Positions 16,784-24,299 are shown, counted from the first letter of the stretch. The stretch: 33,017 bases of DNA from Candidatus Fermentithermobacillaceae bacterium (GCA_012840345.1 DULO01000024.1:1-33017); one strand, 5' to 3'. The notes: a model not told the origin generated them from the sequence alone. Made by a program: numbers and translations.

Positions 16784-18067
16784 CTACCGCCGTCCGCGCT
16801 TGCCGCGCTTCTTCGTCGCCAAGCCGAGACCCAGCAACGATACTCCGATACCGTACATCATCGTCGCCGAGATACCGCCGGTCGGTGCCAAAGGCGGCTC
16901 CTCTTCCTCGATGACTAGCTCGTACCAGAACGTGTAGGTAGTGTTGCTCGCCCCGAACGTGTGAGTGTACGAGGCCGGTTCGCCTTCTCTCAACTCATAC
17001 CCCTCGATATCGGGGGCAGTGACTACTTGAGTCGCTCCGACGTAGCCGCTGTGAGTGGTCGGCGTGCGGAGATCCTGATTCGTGCCCCATTCCCTGTAGT
17101 ACACGGTCAGGAGGCTCGATGCCGGCGGGGGAGGAGGCGGAGGAGGCGTAGGCGCTGTGTACTTGTTGAGTACTGGATCTGCAGTGCTCTCTTCGCCGGC
17201 CGAGACCCACACGAACAGCTGCTCTGGGTTCGTCCATTGCCAGTTAGCAGGGACGTCTTCCTCAAACACCTCGTACAAGCCGGGCATGAGACCGGTGAAC
17301 GTGTGGGACTGGCCAATCCCAAGGTACACGTACTGAGGCTCGTCAACCTCAGTCAAGGCTACATCCTCGACACGCCTGATACCGATCTTGAACGTCTGAG
17401 TACCCGAGTAGGGGTCGCCGCTGTTGTCGAGTTCCTTCGTGACGACGAGGCTGCCGGTTTCGGGTTCAGGTACGGGAGCGGTGTATTTGTTGGTAACGGT
17501 TACAGTGAACTCGTACTCGCCATCTGCTCCAACTTCTACTTCCTGCTCTGAGTAGGATACGGTCCAGCCTTCGCCGGGGCTTGTCTCAGAAACCGTGTAG
17601 GTTCCCTCCGCAAGACCGGAGAACGTAACGGAACTGCCGGCCGCGACCGTCTGGGTTTCAGAATAGTCGTTGGGTCCAGTGAGAGTAACCTCAAATGTAC
17701 TTATGTCGTGCGGGTCGGAGTCTGAGTCGAGCACCTTTTCAACGGTGATGCTGCCCAGTTGGGGCTGCGGAGCGGTGTAGCAGTTGGTGATGGTTACGCT
17801 ATCGCTACCTCCCGCTGCGACAGTCACCTCGGTCTTCGAGTAAACCGGAGCTGACCAGTTGGTGCCCGGGTGAGTCTCGGCCACAGTGTAGGTACCGGGA
17901 ACAACGGTGAATACAACTTTGCCTTCCTCGCCCAGAGCCAACTCATCGCTGGTATAGGTTTTGAGAGGAACGACCCATAGAACCACAAATAAGGAAGCTG
18001 AAAAGGTCGAAACTGAAACGGTCGAAGCGGAAACACCATCGAGAGCGCATGAGAGCGTATGCAACAT
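16784..18067 (-). CDS. LPXTG-type surface protein with Cna-B/SpaA-like repeats and MucBP
   Basis: A cell-wall-anchored adhesin-like protein. Three related beta-sandwich repeats, each ending in N.YTAP (about 40-101, 105-195, 200-305), contain PGTYTVAET/EGTYTVSET/PGLYEVFEE motifs typical of DUF5979/SpaA-type pilin domains. A run of nine prolines follows, then a MucBP-like domain (about 319-388). The C-terminus is a sorting signal: LAPTGG (about 394-399), a 20-residue hydrophobic stretch, and the basic tail KKRGKRGRR. The start is doubtful: the N-terminal 38 residues derive from a short degenerate repeat (17985-18060), the first repeat domain looks cut, and no convincing signal peptide is present. 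AAAGGG precedes the ATG at 18067; a TTG at 18070 also exists. No sortase gene lies in the window. Confidence 0.8.
   Translation of the reverse strand: MLHTLSCALDGVSASTVSVSTFSASLFVVLWVVPLKTYTSDELALGEEGKVVFTVVPGTYTVAETHPGTNWSAPVYSKTEVTVAAGGSDSVTITNCYTAPQPQLGSITVEKVLDSDSDPHDISTFEVTLTGPNDYSETQTVAAGSSVTFSGLAEGTYTVSETSPGEGWTVSYSEQEVEVGADGEYEFTVTVTNKYTAPVPEPETGSLVVTKELDNSGDPYSGTQTFKIGIRRVEDVALTEVDEPQYVYLGIGQSHTFTGLMPGLYEVFEEDVPANWQWTNPEQLFVWVSAGEESTADPVLNKYTAPTPPPPPPPPASSLLTVYYREWGTNQDLRTPTTHSGYVGATQVVTAPDIEGYELREGEPASYTHTFGASNTTYTFWYELVIEEEEPPLAPTGGISATMMYGIGVSLLGLGLATKKRGKRGRR
17985..18060. repeat. Short degenerate repeat at the 5' end of the surface gene
   Basis: Variants of GAAACGGTCGAAGC recur three or four times and are translated into the Ser/Thr/Val-rich start of the surface protein. 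The repeat sits where a signal peptide and the first half of the first domain would be expected. Confidence 0.5.
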
Positions 18068-18205
18068 CAAACCCTTTGGCAGATTAGAAGGTTGCCGGGG
18101 AGTTGGCTTTGCTGCCCTCTCGACGGCTATGTCATACTCCGGAGGATTGTCTCATGTCAGGGTGGCTTTCTTGGGTTCGCGTAAGGGTAGTTGAAGGGGT
18201 GTCGT

Positions 18206-18615
18206 GTGAAAACCATACAGCACCTGCAGTCCGCTCGACGCCGGAGATTCATCCGACGCGGCCTGTTAGTCCAACACCTGCAGTCAGTCCGTCGGCTGGG
18301 GTTCGTCCGGCGTCGCCTGTTCATCCAGCATCAACAGCTCGTCCACCATCCTCCATCCGTCAAACGCCGGTGACCCGGCAACTGTTCGCCCTGACCCTCA
18401 TCTTCGCTCTTATCTCTGCGACCCTTGTCCTGCCTAGGCTGGCGTCTGCCGCTCTGTTGCCGTCCGAGTGGGCTGAGACCGAACTGGAACTAGCCCGTCA
18501 GTGGGGATTGTTGAGCGACCTGTACGGCTCAGCGTCATCGTCAGCATCAGCATCCGGCGGTCAGGTTAGTCGGGGGTCGGATGGCCAAGTCGCCCCCTCG
18601 TCGTACACCACTTGA
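18206..18615 (+). pseudogene. 5' part of SLH/M15 peptidase gene, out of frame with the rest
   Basis: This stretch appears to hold the start of the following peptidase gene, broken by two frame changes. A GTG at 18206 with GAAGGGG 6 bases upstream begins an Arg-rich reading frame that stops at 18373 and is made largely of a degenerate repeat. A neighbouring frame (from GTG 18370) then encodes a good signal peptide (RQLFALTLIFALISATLV...LASA) and the piece WAETELELARQWGLLSDLYG, which resembles the second half of an SLH unit. That frame runs through a TCA/GCA trinucleotide-rich stretch (18530-18556) and stops at 18615. The next SLH unit continues in the first frame. Sequencing error, decay and repeat-driven phase switching are all possible. 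Confidence 0.6.
18215..18365. repeat. Degenerate repeat in the N-terminal coding part of the SLH peptidase
   Basis: CACCTGCAGTC/CACCTGCAGTCAGTCCG and CGCCTGTTAGTCCA/CGCCTGTTCATCCA are repeated with variation, giving the paired sequences QHLQSARRRRFIRRGLL and QHLQSVRRLGFVRRRLF in one frame. Expansion here would explain the first frame change. Confidence 0.6.
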
Positions 18616-19591
18616 TGTCCTGACCACCTTCTCCGACTGCGAGGCCATCAGCGACTGGGCAAGGGACGCCGCCCGGTACATGGTCGAAAGGGGTATTTTG
18701 AAGGGAGCCGACGGCGGGTTCCTCCCGAAGGAGAACTGCACCTTTGAGCAGGGAGTGGTTCTCGCCAAACGGGTCTACGAGAGATTCGCGGACGAACAGG
18801 TCCTGAACAACGCGCCGATGATGCGAAGCGGGCTCTCGGCTCCTGTGGTGACCCGACCGGCGGCGAGTCCGGCCGACGTGTCCATCCAGAAAGGTGTGAA
18901 GCTGGAGTGGCAGGCCATGCCCGGCGTATCCCAGTACCTGGTCCGGATCGACTACCCCGGAGCGACTCAGACCCAGAGCAGCTACGTGAACAGCACCGAG
19001 TTCCAGGTTCAACCTCAGCGGGGTAAGTCTCTGAGCCCGGGACGTCACACTGTCTCGATAGCGGCTGTGGACGGCGACCACAACGTCATCTCGCCGTTTA
19101 CGAGGGTCTCTCTGAACCTCCGCAACGATTCCGACTACTACTTTGACTTCAAGAGCGCCGCCGAAGCGGAGAGATACATGACGACTGTGACGATAAGGGT
19201 ATGGGACTTTGACGCGAACGGGCAGAAGGTGACCCGGACGAAGTCCCTGACGGTCCACAAGTGGGTCGCAGACGACGTCGTGGCCATCTTCGAGGATATC
19301 TATAACGGCCCTGAGAAGTTCCCTATCCATACCGTCCACGGGTACCGGCCGGGTTCCAGCGGCGAGCATCCCAAAGGGACAGCCATCGACATCAACCCCA
19401 ACGAGAACTACGAGGTCTGGCTGGACGGCCGCGTCGGCGTGGGCTCTTTCTGGAAGCCTGGTGAGAACCCGTACTCAATCCCTTTGGACGGCGACGTCGT
19501 CCGGGCTTTCCGCGCCCGAGGCTGGGGATGGGGAGGCACCGACTGGAGGAGCAAGCGGGACTACATGCACTTCTCGTATTTTGGGACGTAG
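18581..19591 (+). CDS. SLH-domain protein with M15-type D-Ala-D-Ala carboxypeptidase domain
   Basis: The main body of a probably secreted peptidoglycan peptidase. An SLH unit (about 15-65: FSDCEAISDWARDAARYMVERGILKG) would tether it to the cell wall. A beta-sandwich segment (about 90-180) follows, then a C-terminal M15C/VanY-like metallopeptidase domain. Zinc ligands are visible as HPKGTAIDI (H263, D270) and MHF (H330), matching the H..G.A.D...W...D.MHF pattern of the family. The ATG at 18581 is only the first start in this frame and lacks a well-spaced ribosome site. The natural start and signal peptide lie upstream in another frame (see 18206-18615), so this ORF alone would not be exported. 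Confidence 0.78.
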   Translation: MAKSPPRRTPLDVLTTFSDCEAISDWARDAARYMVERGILKGADGGFLPKENCTFEQGVVLAKRVYERFADEQVLNNAPMMRSGLSAPVVTRPAASPADVSIQKGVKLEWQAMPGVSQYLVRIDYPGATQTQSSYVNSTEFQVQPQRGKSLSPGRHTVSIAAVDGDHNVISPFTRVSLNLRNDSDYYFDFKSAAEAERYMTTVTIRVWDFDANGQKVTRTKSLTVHKWVADDVVAIFEDIYNGPEKFPIHTVHGYRPGSSGEHPKGTAIDINPNENYEVWLDGRVGVGSFWKPGENPYSIPLDGDVVRAFRARGWGWGGTDWRSKRDYMHFSYFGT

Positions 19592-19930
19592 CGGTGGAGT
19601 GAAGCGCTGCCACGGAGCAATGGAGTGTAGCATCGGGTTGCAGCATTGGGACGGAGCATTGAAGCGTACAATCGGGACGATGCATAGGGATCCATCATTG
19701 GGACGACGCATTGGGATCCATCATTGGGACGACGCATAGGGATCCATCATCGGGACGTGCATCAGGATGCATCATAGGGATGTCGCATCAGGATGCATCA
19801 CCGGGGCGTTGCGTCGAGATTCATCATAGGAACGTCTCAAAGGAACTGGGAGCGTGGAGAGAGTCCGCGTTCCCATTCCGTTCCCATTCAATAATGGGGA
19901 ACTAATCTAGAATGGGGAACTAATCTAGCG
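19592..19930. repeat. Tandem repeat of GGGACGACGCAT/GGATCCATCATT type, plus hairpin
   Basis: From the peptidase stop, motifs such as ATTGGGACG, GACGCATTGGGATCC and GATGCATCA alternate for about 250 bases; the TTGGGACGTAG at the gene's own end resembles the repeat core. At 19875-19905 GTTCCCATT pairs with AATGGGGAAC (one bulge), followed by a direct duplication of AATGGGGAACTAATCTAG (19893-19928). The hairpin may terminate the two convergent genes. No gene is visible. Confidence 0.7.
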
Positions 19931-19931
19931 G

Positions 19932-20678
19932 TTACCGCCGTTCCTCTTTCGCGAGGATTCTTGCGACTTTTCTCCGGTAGTCGGCGCACAGGTCGTCCAA
20001 CCCCTTAGCATAGGGCCCCTCCAGGTCCACGCTATGAAGAGGTATGTTGGGTGGTAGCAGCTTCCTCATCCCCTCGATGCTGAGGTCAGGCGCTTTCAAA
20101 GTGATGAGCGGAATCCCTGCCTTCTTACACATTCCTTCCTTCATCAAATCATGGGCCTTGATCTCGTCGACCTGCTCGCGACTGAACTTACTTGTTTCTC
20201 GGTAGTGTTGAGGACCGTCGAACTCCACACCCAAGATACTCTCCACATATATGTCGAGCTCAAACCGCTGTCTAGTCTGGGGGTTTTCAAGGAAGTCCGG
20301 ACGAGCGTTCCGGATGATCCTAGGATGGTCGACCCAGAACTCCGTGAGACGACATGTGAGGAACTCTCCGGTTAGTGGTGCCATGTCACAGTCCTTTTTC
20401 AACTCGTCAACGAGAGCCTTCTGCTGTTCATGGGGTATCCAGCATACTGGCTTCAGCTGCCGACCGCGGGATTCGAGGCGTAGCCATCCCGCATCCGCCA
20501 GTCTCTTGCACGACGCGACCACTTTCTCCCTGCAGAAACCGACCTTCCGGGCGAGATCGCCGATGCTTGACGGCCTGAGGTAAGACACCGCGACGAAAAG
20601 GGAGCGGTCCTCATGGCCGATATTCGGGTCGTCATAGAGCAGACGAAAGGCAGTGGGAGGGATGTGCAGGGTGTTCAC
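19932..20678 (-). CDS. Winged-helix plus PD-(D/E)XK-like nuclease protein
   Basis: This is probably a DNA-binding protein with a nuclease-fold C-terminus. The first 85 residues carry a winged-helix pattern (PSSIGDLARKVGFCREKVVASCKRLADAGWLRL). After residue about 130 comes a DUF559/VSR-like core: FELDIYVESILGVEFDGPQHY, then AHDLMKEGMCKKAGIPLITL. The Asp of LDIY and the Glu of VEFDG fit the PD-(D/E)XK metal-binding pair, though the Lys is less clear. The function (repair, defence, regulation) is unknown. The start is uncertain: the GTG at 20678 begins the conserved part, but AAAGGAG directly touches it. The frame stays open up to 21131 only because it runs through repeats that encode Gly/Pro/Ser-rich sequence. 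Confidence 0.6.
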   Translation of the reverse strand: MNTLHIPPTAFRLLYDDPNIGHEDRSLFVAVSYLRPSSIGDLARKVGFCREKVVASCKRLADAGWLRLESRGRQLKPVCWIPHEQQKALVDELKKDCDMAPLTGEFLTCRLTEFWVDHPRIIRNARPDFLENPQTRQRFELDIYVESILGVEFDGPQHYRETSKFSREQVDEIKAHDLMKEGMCKKAGIPLITLKAPDLSIEGMRKLLPPNIPLHSVDLEGPYAKGLDDLCADYRRKVARILAKEERR

Positions 20679-20775
20679 TCCTTTACACCTTGTCGGCGGT
20701 AGGTCTGGACCAACTGATGTTCTGTGGGAGGGATGTGTAGGTCGTTCACCCTCTGAGTCCGTTTGCACCTCGTTT
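20655..20775. repeat. Duplicated start region of the nuclease gene
   Basis: GTGGGAGGGATGTGCAGGGTGTTCAC (20653 on) recurs as GTGGGAGGGATGTGTAGG-TCGTTCAC about 70 bases downstream (landmarks shortened). Read on the minus strand the second copy encodes VNDLHIPPTEHQL, a relic of the true gene start VNTLHIPPTAFRL, and ends at a TGA overlapping the real GTG. Confidence 0.65.
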
Positions 20776-20850
20776 GAACTCCGTGGTACTCCATGAAACC
20801 CCTTGGGACTACTTAGAACCCCTTTGAACTCTCTGAAACTCTGGAAATAT

Positions 20851-20930
20851 GGACCCCCCCGGAACCCCCTGGAACCCCCTGGAACCCCCTGGAACCCCCT
20901 GGAACCCCCCGGAACCCCCTGGGACCCCTG
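20851..20930. repeat. Eight in-register copies of a 10-bp unit (GGAACCCCCT)
   Basis: The unit GGAACCCCCT is repeated eight times with almost no change, flanked by looser versions (GGGACTACTTAGAACCCC and similar) on both sides. It is the cleanest and presumably youngest array in the window. On the minus strand it reads as a 10-residue Gly/Pro/Arg repeat. Confidence 0.95.
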
Positions 20931-21234
20931 GAATCCGTGAGGGGCCCCTTGAGACTCCTTTGACCCGGTTGAGTCTTGATGAGTCAACAGTTCCTTCTGG
21001 TCGATGCCGATAGGTCCGACAGCTTCAGTATGCCACAATATGGAATAAAATGGAAGATGGTTGGTCGAGCATTGGGGTCTTGGTGGGCTCTGATTCGACC
21101 GTTTGAGGGATGAAGACTCACCAACCGACACAGGAGGGTCGACTTGTCACCCTTAAGTGTCGGAAGGCAACCGGTAGGTCACGGTGTGAGTACTGGCTGG
21201 CGGTGATTAGTTGCGACCGCGATTACAGCCTGGC

Positions 21235-21545
21235 AGTAGTTAGACTTGCCGTGAGTGTGGCTAGGCAACAGTTAGGTCGGGTAGTAACAGTTGCCAGGCA
21301 GCAGTTAGGCCGGGTCTTAAGTGTTGCCTGGCAGTAGTTAAGCCGAGTCGTAAGTGTTGCCAGGCTGCAGTTAGGTCGGGGTGTAAGTGTGGTCAGGCAG
21401 CAGTTAGGTGGGGGTGTAAGTGTTGCCAGGCTGCAGTTGGGTCGGGTCGTAAGTGTGGCTAGGCAGCAGTTAGGTGGGGCGGTGAGTGCGGCTAGGCTGC
21501 AATTAGGTCGGGGTGTAAGTGTTGCCAGGCACCAGTTAGCTCAGA
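21235..21545. repeat. About nine copies of a 33-bp tandem repeat
   Basis: The unit is built on GTAAGTGTTGCCAGGC followed by GCAGTTAGGTCGGG; copies differ at several positions (GGTCGG/GGTGGG, GCTGC/GCAGC). There are no spacers between units, so this is not CRISPR. The remainder of the gap 20931-21665 shows no gene. Related degenerate units occur at 16280-16560. Confidence 0.88.
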
Positions 21546-21665
21546 CCGACAGTCGAGGGGAGTAGGGCCAGCCATTGGTTCGGAAAAAGGAATACCTCGT
21601 CGCACTGGTTCTCCCTCACAGTGCTGACCTCATCCTCAAATTGCCGATCCCCCACCGGATTCATC

Positions 21666-22757
21666 CTAATCCTTCTGCGCCACACCCTTCCTCACCACAT
21701 CCTTCCTTACCACCTTCAAACCGTTCCAGATGAGGAAGAGTGAGACGATGGCTGAGCCTACCGCGTCCACATAACCCGTCGCAGGGTGATCGGGAGCAGC
21801 AGCTACGGCACCAAGAGCCACCACTACACAGAGGTCAACCAACGATTTTGCCCGGTAGAGACTACTTTGGGCGGCAATGACTGAATCGAACCGCTCCTTG
21901 TTCATTGCCCGGTAGCGAATCCAGAACCACGTATTGGTCAGGAGGCCCAGAATCGCGATCGTCAGGCCGGGGATCACGTTGCCCCGGGACTGATGTGACG
22001 AGGAACCCGCTGAGGAACCTAATGAAGAACCTAATCGGGTATCGAAAATTGCGATGCAGACCATGACGACTCCCGAAATCAACATCGCCCCGCCGACCCA
22101 TAGGTTGGCGAGCCGTTCGAGCCGAGTTCTTTGCGCAGCACCGGTGTGATGTGCCTCAGATTCTTCATGTGCTTCACGCGCTTCGCGTGGTCCACTTGGT
22201 TCACGTTCTCCATTTACTCGGCTTCTGTCCGCCTGGCTCAGTTGCGACTCGCCTGGTTGTCCTTCTTCATCGTCCGCCTTGCTAACATCAGGCTCGCTTC
22301 CACGCCCTAGAATCCTGTAGACCCGCCACGAGACGAATATGGCGATCAGTTCGGTGGTACGCCGCAGGAAGTCCGCCAGCTGAGTCGCGGAGCGGCTGCT
22401 CAAGGCGGCGAATCCGGTAACAAGGGGGCCAGGAGAGCTCAGGAGCAGCGACCACAGCAGGGTTTTTTCTTCCCTGGATGTGGTTCTACCCACAAATCTG
22501 CCTGTGTCCGCAGAGTAGCTTGTGTCCGGAGAGCTGCCTTTGTTCGGAGAGCTGCCTTTGTTCGGAGAGCTGCCTGTGTCCGGAGAGGTGCTTTTGTCCG
22601 CAGAACTGCCTGTGTCCGCAGAACTGCCTTTGTCCGGAGAGCTGCTTGTGGCCACAGACCCGCCTTTGTCCTCAGACCTGCCTCTATGCTCAGAACTGCT
22701 TCTATTCATGAATCTGCCTCCATCCGCAGGTCTGCTTTCACTAACCCACCGCTCCAT
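21666..22757 (-). CDS. Cation diffusion facilitator-like transporter with repeat-expanded N-terminus
   Basis: A membrane protein that resembles the transmembrane domain of CDF metal/proton antiporters. Segments corresponding to TM1-TM6 can be followed: SSPGPLVTGFAALSSRSATQLADFLRRTTELIAIFVSW, RLERLANLWVGGAMLISG, GLTIAILGLLTNTWFWIRYR, SLVDLCVVVALGAV and GYVDAVGSAIVSLFLIWNGLKVVR. The C-terminal cytoplasmic domain is missing. The first 100 residues are an in-frame 6-residue repeat (SSADTG-like), and a charged insert (about 175-240 from the longer start) sits in the TM2-TM3 loop. Usual metal ligands are altered: TM2 keeps AD but has R...E where H...D is common, and TM5 has K...D. The ATG at 22757 follows GGGGATGAC; a TTG at 22826 gives a longer version. 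Metal transport is doubtful. Confidence 0.62.
   Translation of the reverse strand: MERWVSESRPADGGRFMNRSSSEHRGRSEDKGGSVATSSSPDKGSSADTGSSADKSTSPDTGSSPNKGSSPNKGSSPDTSYSADTGRFVGRTTSREEKTLLWSLLLSSPGPLVTGFAALSSRSATQLADFLRRTTELIAIFVSWRVYRILGRGSEPDVSKADDEEGQPGESQLSQADRSRVNGEREPSGPREAREAHEESEAHHTGAAQRTRLERLANLWVGGAMLISGVVMVCIAIFDTRLGSSLGSSAGSSSHQSRGNVIPGLTIAILGLLTNTWFWIRYRAMNKERFDSVIAAQSSLYRAKSLVDLCVVVALGAVAAAPDHPATGYVDAVGSAIVSLFLIWNGLKVVRKDVVRKGVAQKD
22486..22720. repeat. 18-bp minisatellite inside the CDF-like gene
   Basis: About twelve copies of TTTGTTCGGAGAGCTGCC-like units (18 bp, occasionally 15-21) lie in frame in the N-terminal coding part. Being a multiple of three, expansion keeps the reading frame and yields a Ser/Asp/Gly/Thr-rich tail. 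Confidence 0.9.
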
Positions 22758-22900
22758 GTCATCCCCAACCAACCTAATAGCCCACGATAGCTGACGCCGC
22801 ACCTGATTACATCCCCAACCGGCCAAGTAACCCTACGAAGACGGATGACGCCCCACGATAACGGACGCCGCCCCACGTCACATCCCGAACCGGCCTAGCA
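22755..22900. repeat. Copies of the kinase gene end forming the start of the CDF-like gene
   Basis: CATCCCGAACCGGCCTAG (at the kinase stop) recurs as CATCCCCAACCGGCCAAG near 22811 and CATCCCCAACCAACCTAA near 22757, with matching GACGCCGC.CC pieces between them. On the minus strand the last residues of the kinase (GRFGM, stop) thus reappear as GRLGM and then as the ribosome site and start of the transporter. Confidence 0.75.
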
Positions 22901-23603
22901 CCCTCAGTACGACTGATACCGCTCCCGCTACGGCAAGAGGCACGGTGATCGTGTCCATCCCGCGTCGGGTGTAAAGCTCCACAAGGGCGCTCGTAGGAGC
23001 GACCAACAATCCGATGGCCAGGCATACGAACCAAGGCTTCCCTGTATATAAGAGGGTGGTGATGAATATGGCGACCAACGACACGGCGTACATGCTTGCC
23101 GTGCCTTCGACTGTCTTCTTGCCCTCAATGAACCGACTTGTGAGGTAGTAGCGGCCAAACGTTTTTCCGACGAGCGCGGCGGCCGCGTCTCCGCACCCCC
23201 AAGCCAGGACAGCCACGACGATGATGTACTTGGAGTCCGGACCCAGCCATCCCCAAAACACGGTCATCAGGATGACCATCATTAGGAAGAAAACGACCAT
23301 GCTCTTCTTGACTTCTCCGAGCCGCCGCTCGGCGAGGACTTTGCTGTACCAAGGAAGCCGCTCAATCAAGGTGAGGAGGGGATATAGCAAAGCTGCCAGT
23401 ACGGCTGCGGAAAAGGCGGACGCATACCAAGTCGAAAAGGCGTAGAGCCAGACGAAGACCGACCCGGTTATCATGAGGTGCAGGATCTTACGAGTCAGCT
23501 CAGACGGAATCTCAACGAACCGCTTGACCAGCGCAAGTGGCACGACAACGGCGAGCAAGTATCCGAGCAAAACTGTGAGTCCATGCAGGCTTTCTTGTAA
23601 CAT
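22878..23603 (-). CDS. Phytol/dolichol kinase-like (CTP-dependent) membrane enzyme
   Basis: A polytopic membrane protein of the dolichol/phytol kinase and CTP-transferase-like family, which phosphorylates polyprenol-type alcohols or makes CDP-lipids. Family motifs are visible in order: ELTRKILHLMITG (about 34-46), WGCGDAAAALVGKTFG (about 138-153), EGKKTVEGTASM (about 163-174) and ALVELYTRRGMDTITVPLA (about 207-225). About seven hydrophobic helices and length 241 are normal. AGAGG lies 8 bases before the ATG. The exact alcohol substrate cannot be read from sequence. The gene lies between MarR and the CDF-like gene, but the repeat-filled gaps argue against a tight operon. Confidence 0.8.
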   Translation of the reverse strand: MLQESLHGLTVLLGYLLAVVVPLALVKRFVEIPSELTRKILHLMITGSVFVWLYAFSTWYASAFSAAVLAALLYPLLTLIERLPWYSKVLAERRLGEVKKSMVVFFLMMVILMTVFWGWLGPDSKYIIVVAVLAWGCGDAAAALVGKTFGRYYLTSRFIEGKKTVEGTASMYAVSLVAIFITTLLYTGKPWFVCLAIGLLVAPTSALVELYTRRGMDTITVPLAVAGAVSVVLRVLGRFGM

Positions 23604-23614
23604 CGATTAGCCTC

Positions 23615-23778
23615 TCTTCGATCGTCTTTCCGATTGTCTCTCGGACCGTCTTACCGGGGGTCCTTCCGAGCGTACCGTGCAGAGCTGATCCGTGCCGCCC
23701 ATCCGTGCCGACCCCATCCATGCGAGCGATCCCGGTCGAACCTATCCGTGCCTAACTCCTCCGTGCCTCACCAATCCC
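23615..23778. repeat. Degenerate repeats between marR and kinase genes
   Basis: Two short families occupy the gap: CGATCGTCTTTCCGATTGTCT/CGGACCGTCTTACCG (23618-23655, about 16-bp unit) and CCGTGCC/CATCCGTGCCGA variants (23690-23775). No coding or RNA gene is visible. Confidence 0.6.
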
Positions 23779-24210
23779 TCACAGGCTCATCTTTGACATT
23801 TCCGTCCCTGACAAATTCCCCGCGATGTGAGCCATAAGACGGACCATGCGGTCGTACTCCTCGTGTGGAATCCCTCTCCGTACTATGTCGAAGACGTGGT
23901 TGTAGATGCCCTCGATTGTCGGGCCGATGGCTTTGGCCTTCTCGGTTAGTCCAACGATGTGGGCGCGCCTGTCTGAGGGGTGCGTCTTCCGCATCACAAA
24001 GCCTTTCTCTTCGAGAGAATCGATGGCCCGGGATATGGCCGCTTTGCCGATGTCGAGTTCGTCCGCCAGCTGCTCCTGAGACATCTCGGAGTCACCGTCG
24101 CCCATGAGCAAGTGAAGCAGGATGTTGCCTTGGGCGCTGGACAGACCCAGCGGTTTGAGTTCAGCATTGATGATCTGCCTTGCCGAGCGGATCATCCTGT
24201 GAGCGTGCAT
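23779..24210 (-). CDS. MarR-family transcriptional regulator
   Basis: A dimeric winged-helix repressor that usually responds to small aromatic or toxic compounds and controls an adjacent exporter. The DNA-binding part is clear: MSQEQLADELDIGKAAISRAIDSLEEKGFVMRKTHPSDRRAHIVGLTEKA, with DRRA at the wing tip (quoted only as landmark, about 50-99). AAGGAG stands 7 bases before the ATG at 24210, which gives a normal 143-residue protein; GTG 24234 and ATG 24225 are alternatives without a ribosome site. The promoter upstream overlaps a perfect palindrome, which suggests autoregulation. The neighbouring MFS gene is the likely former target but is now half missing. Confidence 0.88.
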   Translation of the reverse strand: MHAHRMIRSARQIINAELKPLGLSSAQGNILLHLLMGDGDSEMSQEQLADELDIGKAAISRAIDSLEEKGFVMRKTHPSDRRAHIVGLTEKAKAIGPTIEGIYNHVFDIVRRGIPHEEYDRMVRLMAHIAGNLSGTEMSKMSL

Positions 24211-24269
24211 CCAAATCTCCTTCATTGATGACACGGCTTCGACGCCTCCAGTGTTCTCTCACTCCCTCG

Positions 24270-24299
24270 ACTATGATGGAGAATAGTTGACTTGTCAAC
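24270..24299 (-). promoter_or_regulatory. marR promoter with overlapping palindromic operator
   Basis: On the minus strand TTGACA (24298-24293) and CATAGT (24275-24270) are 17 bases apart. The -35 box lies inside GTTGACTTGTCAAC (24286-24299), a perfect 6-base inverted repeat with a 2-base centre, similar to known MarR operators. Binding of MarR here would block its own transcription. Confidence 0.65.

Noticed and set aside
20679-21131. N-terminal extension of the nuclease-like protein (Gly/Pro/Ser-rich collagen-like repeat)
   Set aside because: The frame is open only because the 10-bp repeat has no stop in any minus frame; the far GTG has no ribosome site and the sequence contains a decayed copy of the real start.
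21235-21545. CRISPR-like array
   Set aside because: Units are directly adjacent, vary along their whole length and have no unique spacers; no cas gene is present. The same holds for the other arrays.
22807-23034. Short minus-strand ORF ending GLLGRLGM
   Set aside because: Not a gene: it overlaps the kinase in another frame and ends in the duplicated copy of the kinase terminus.
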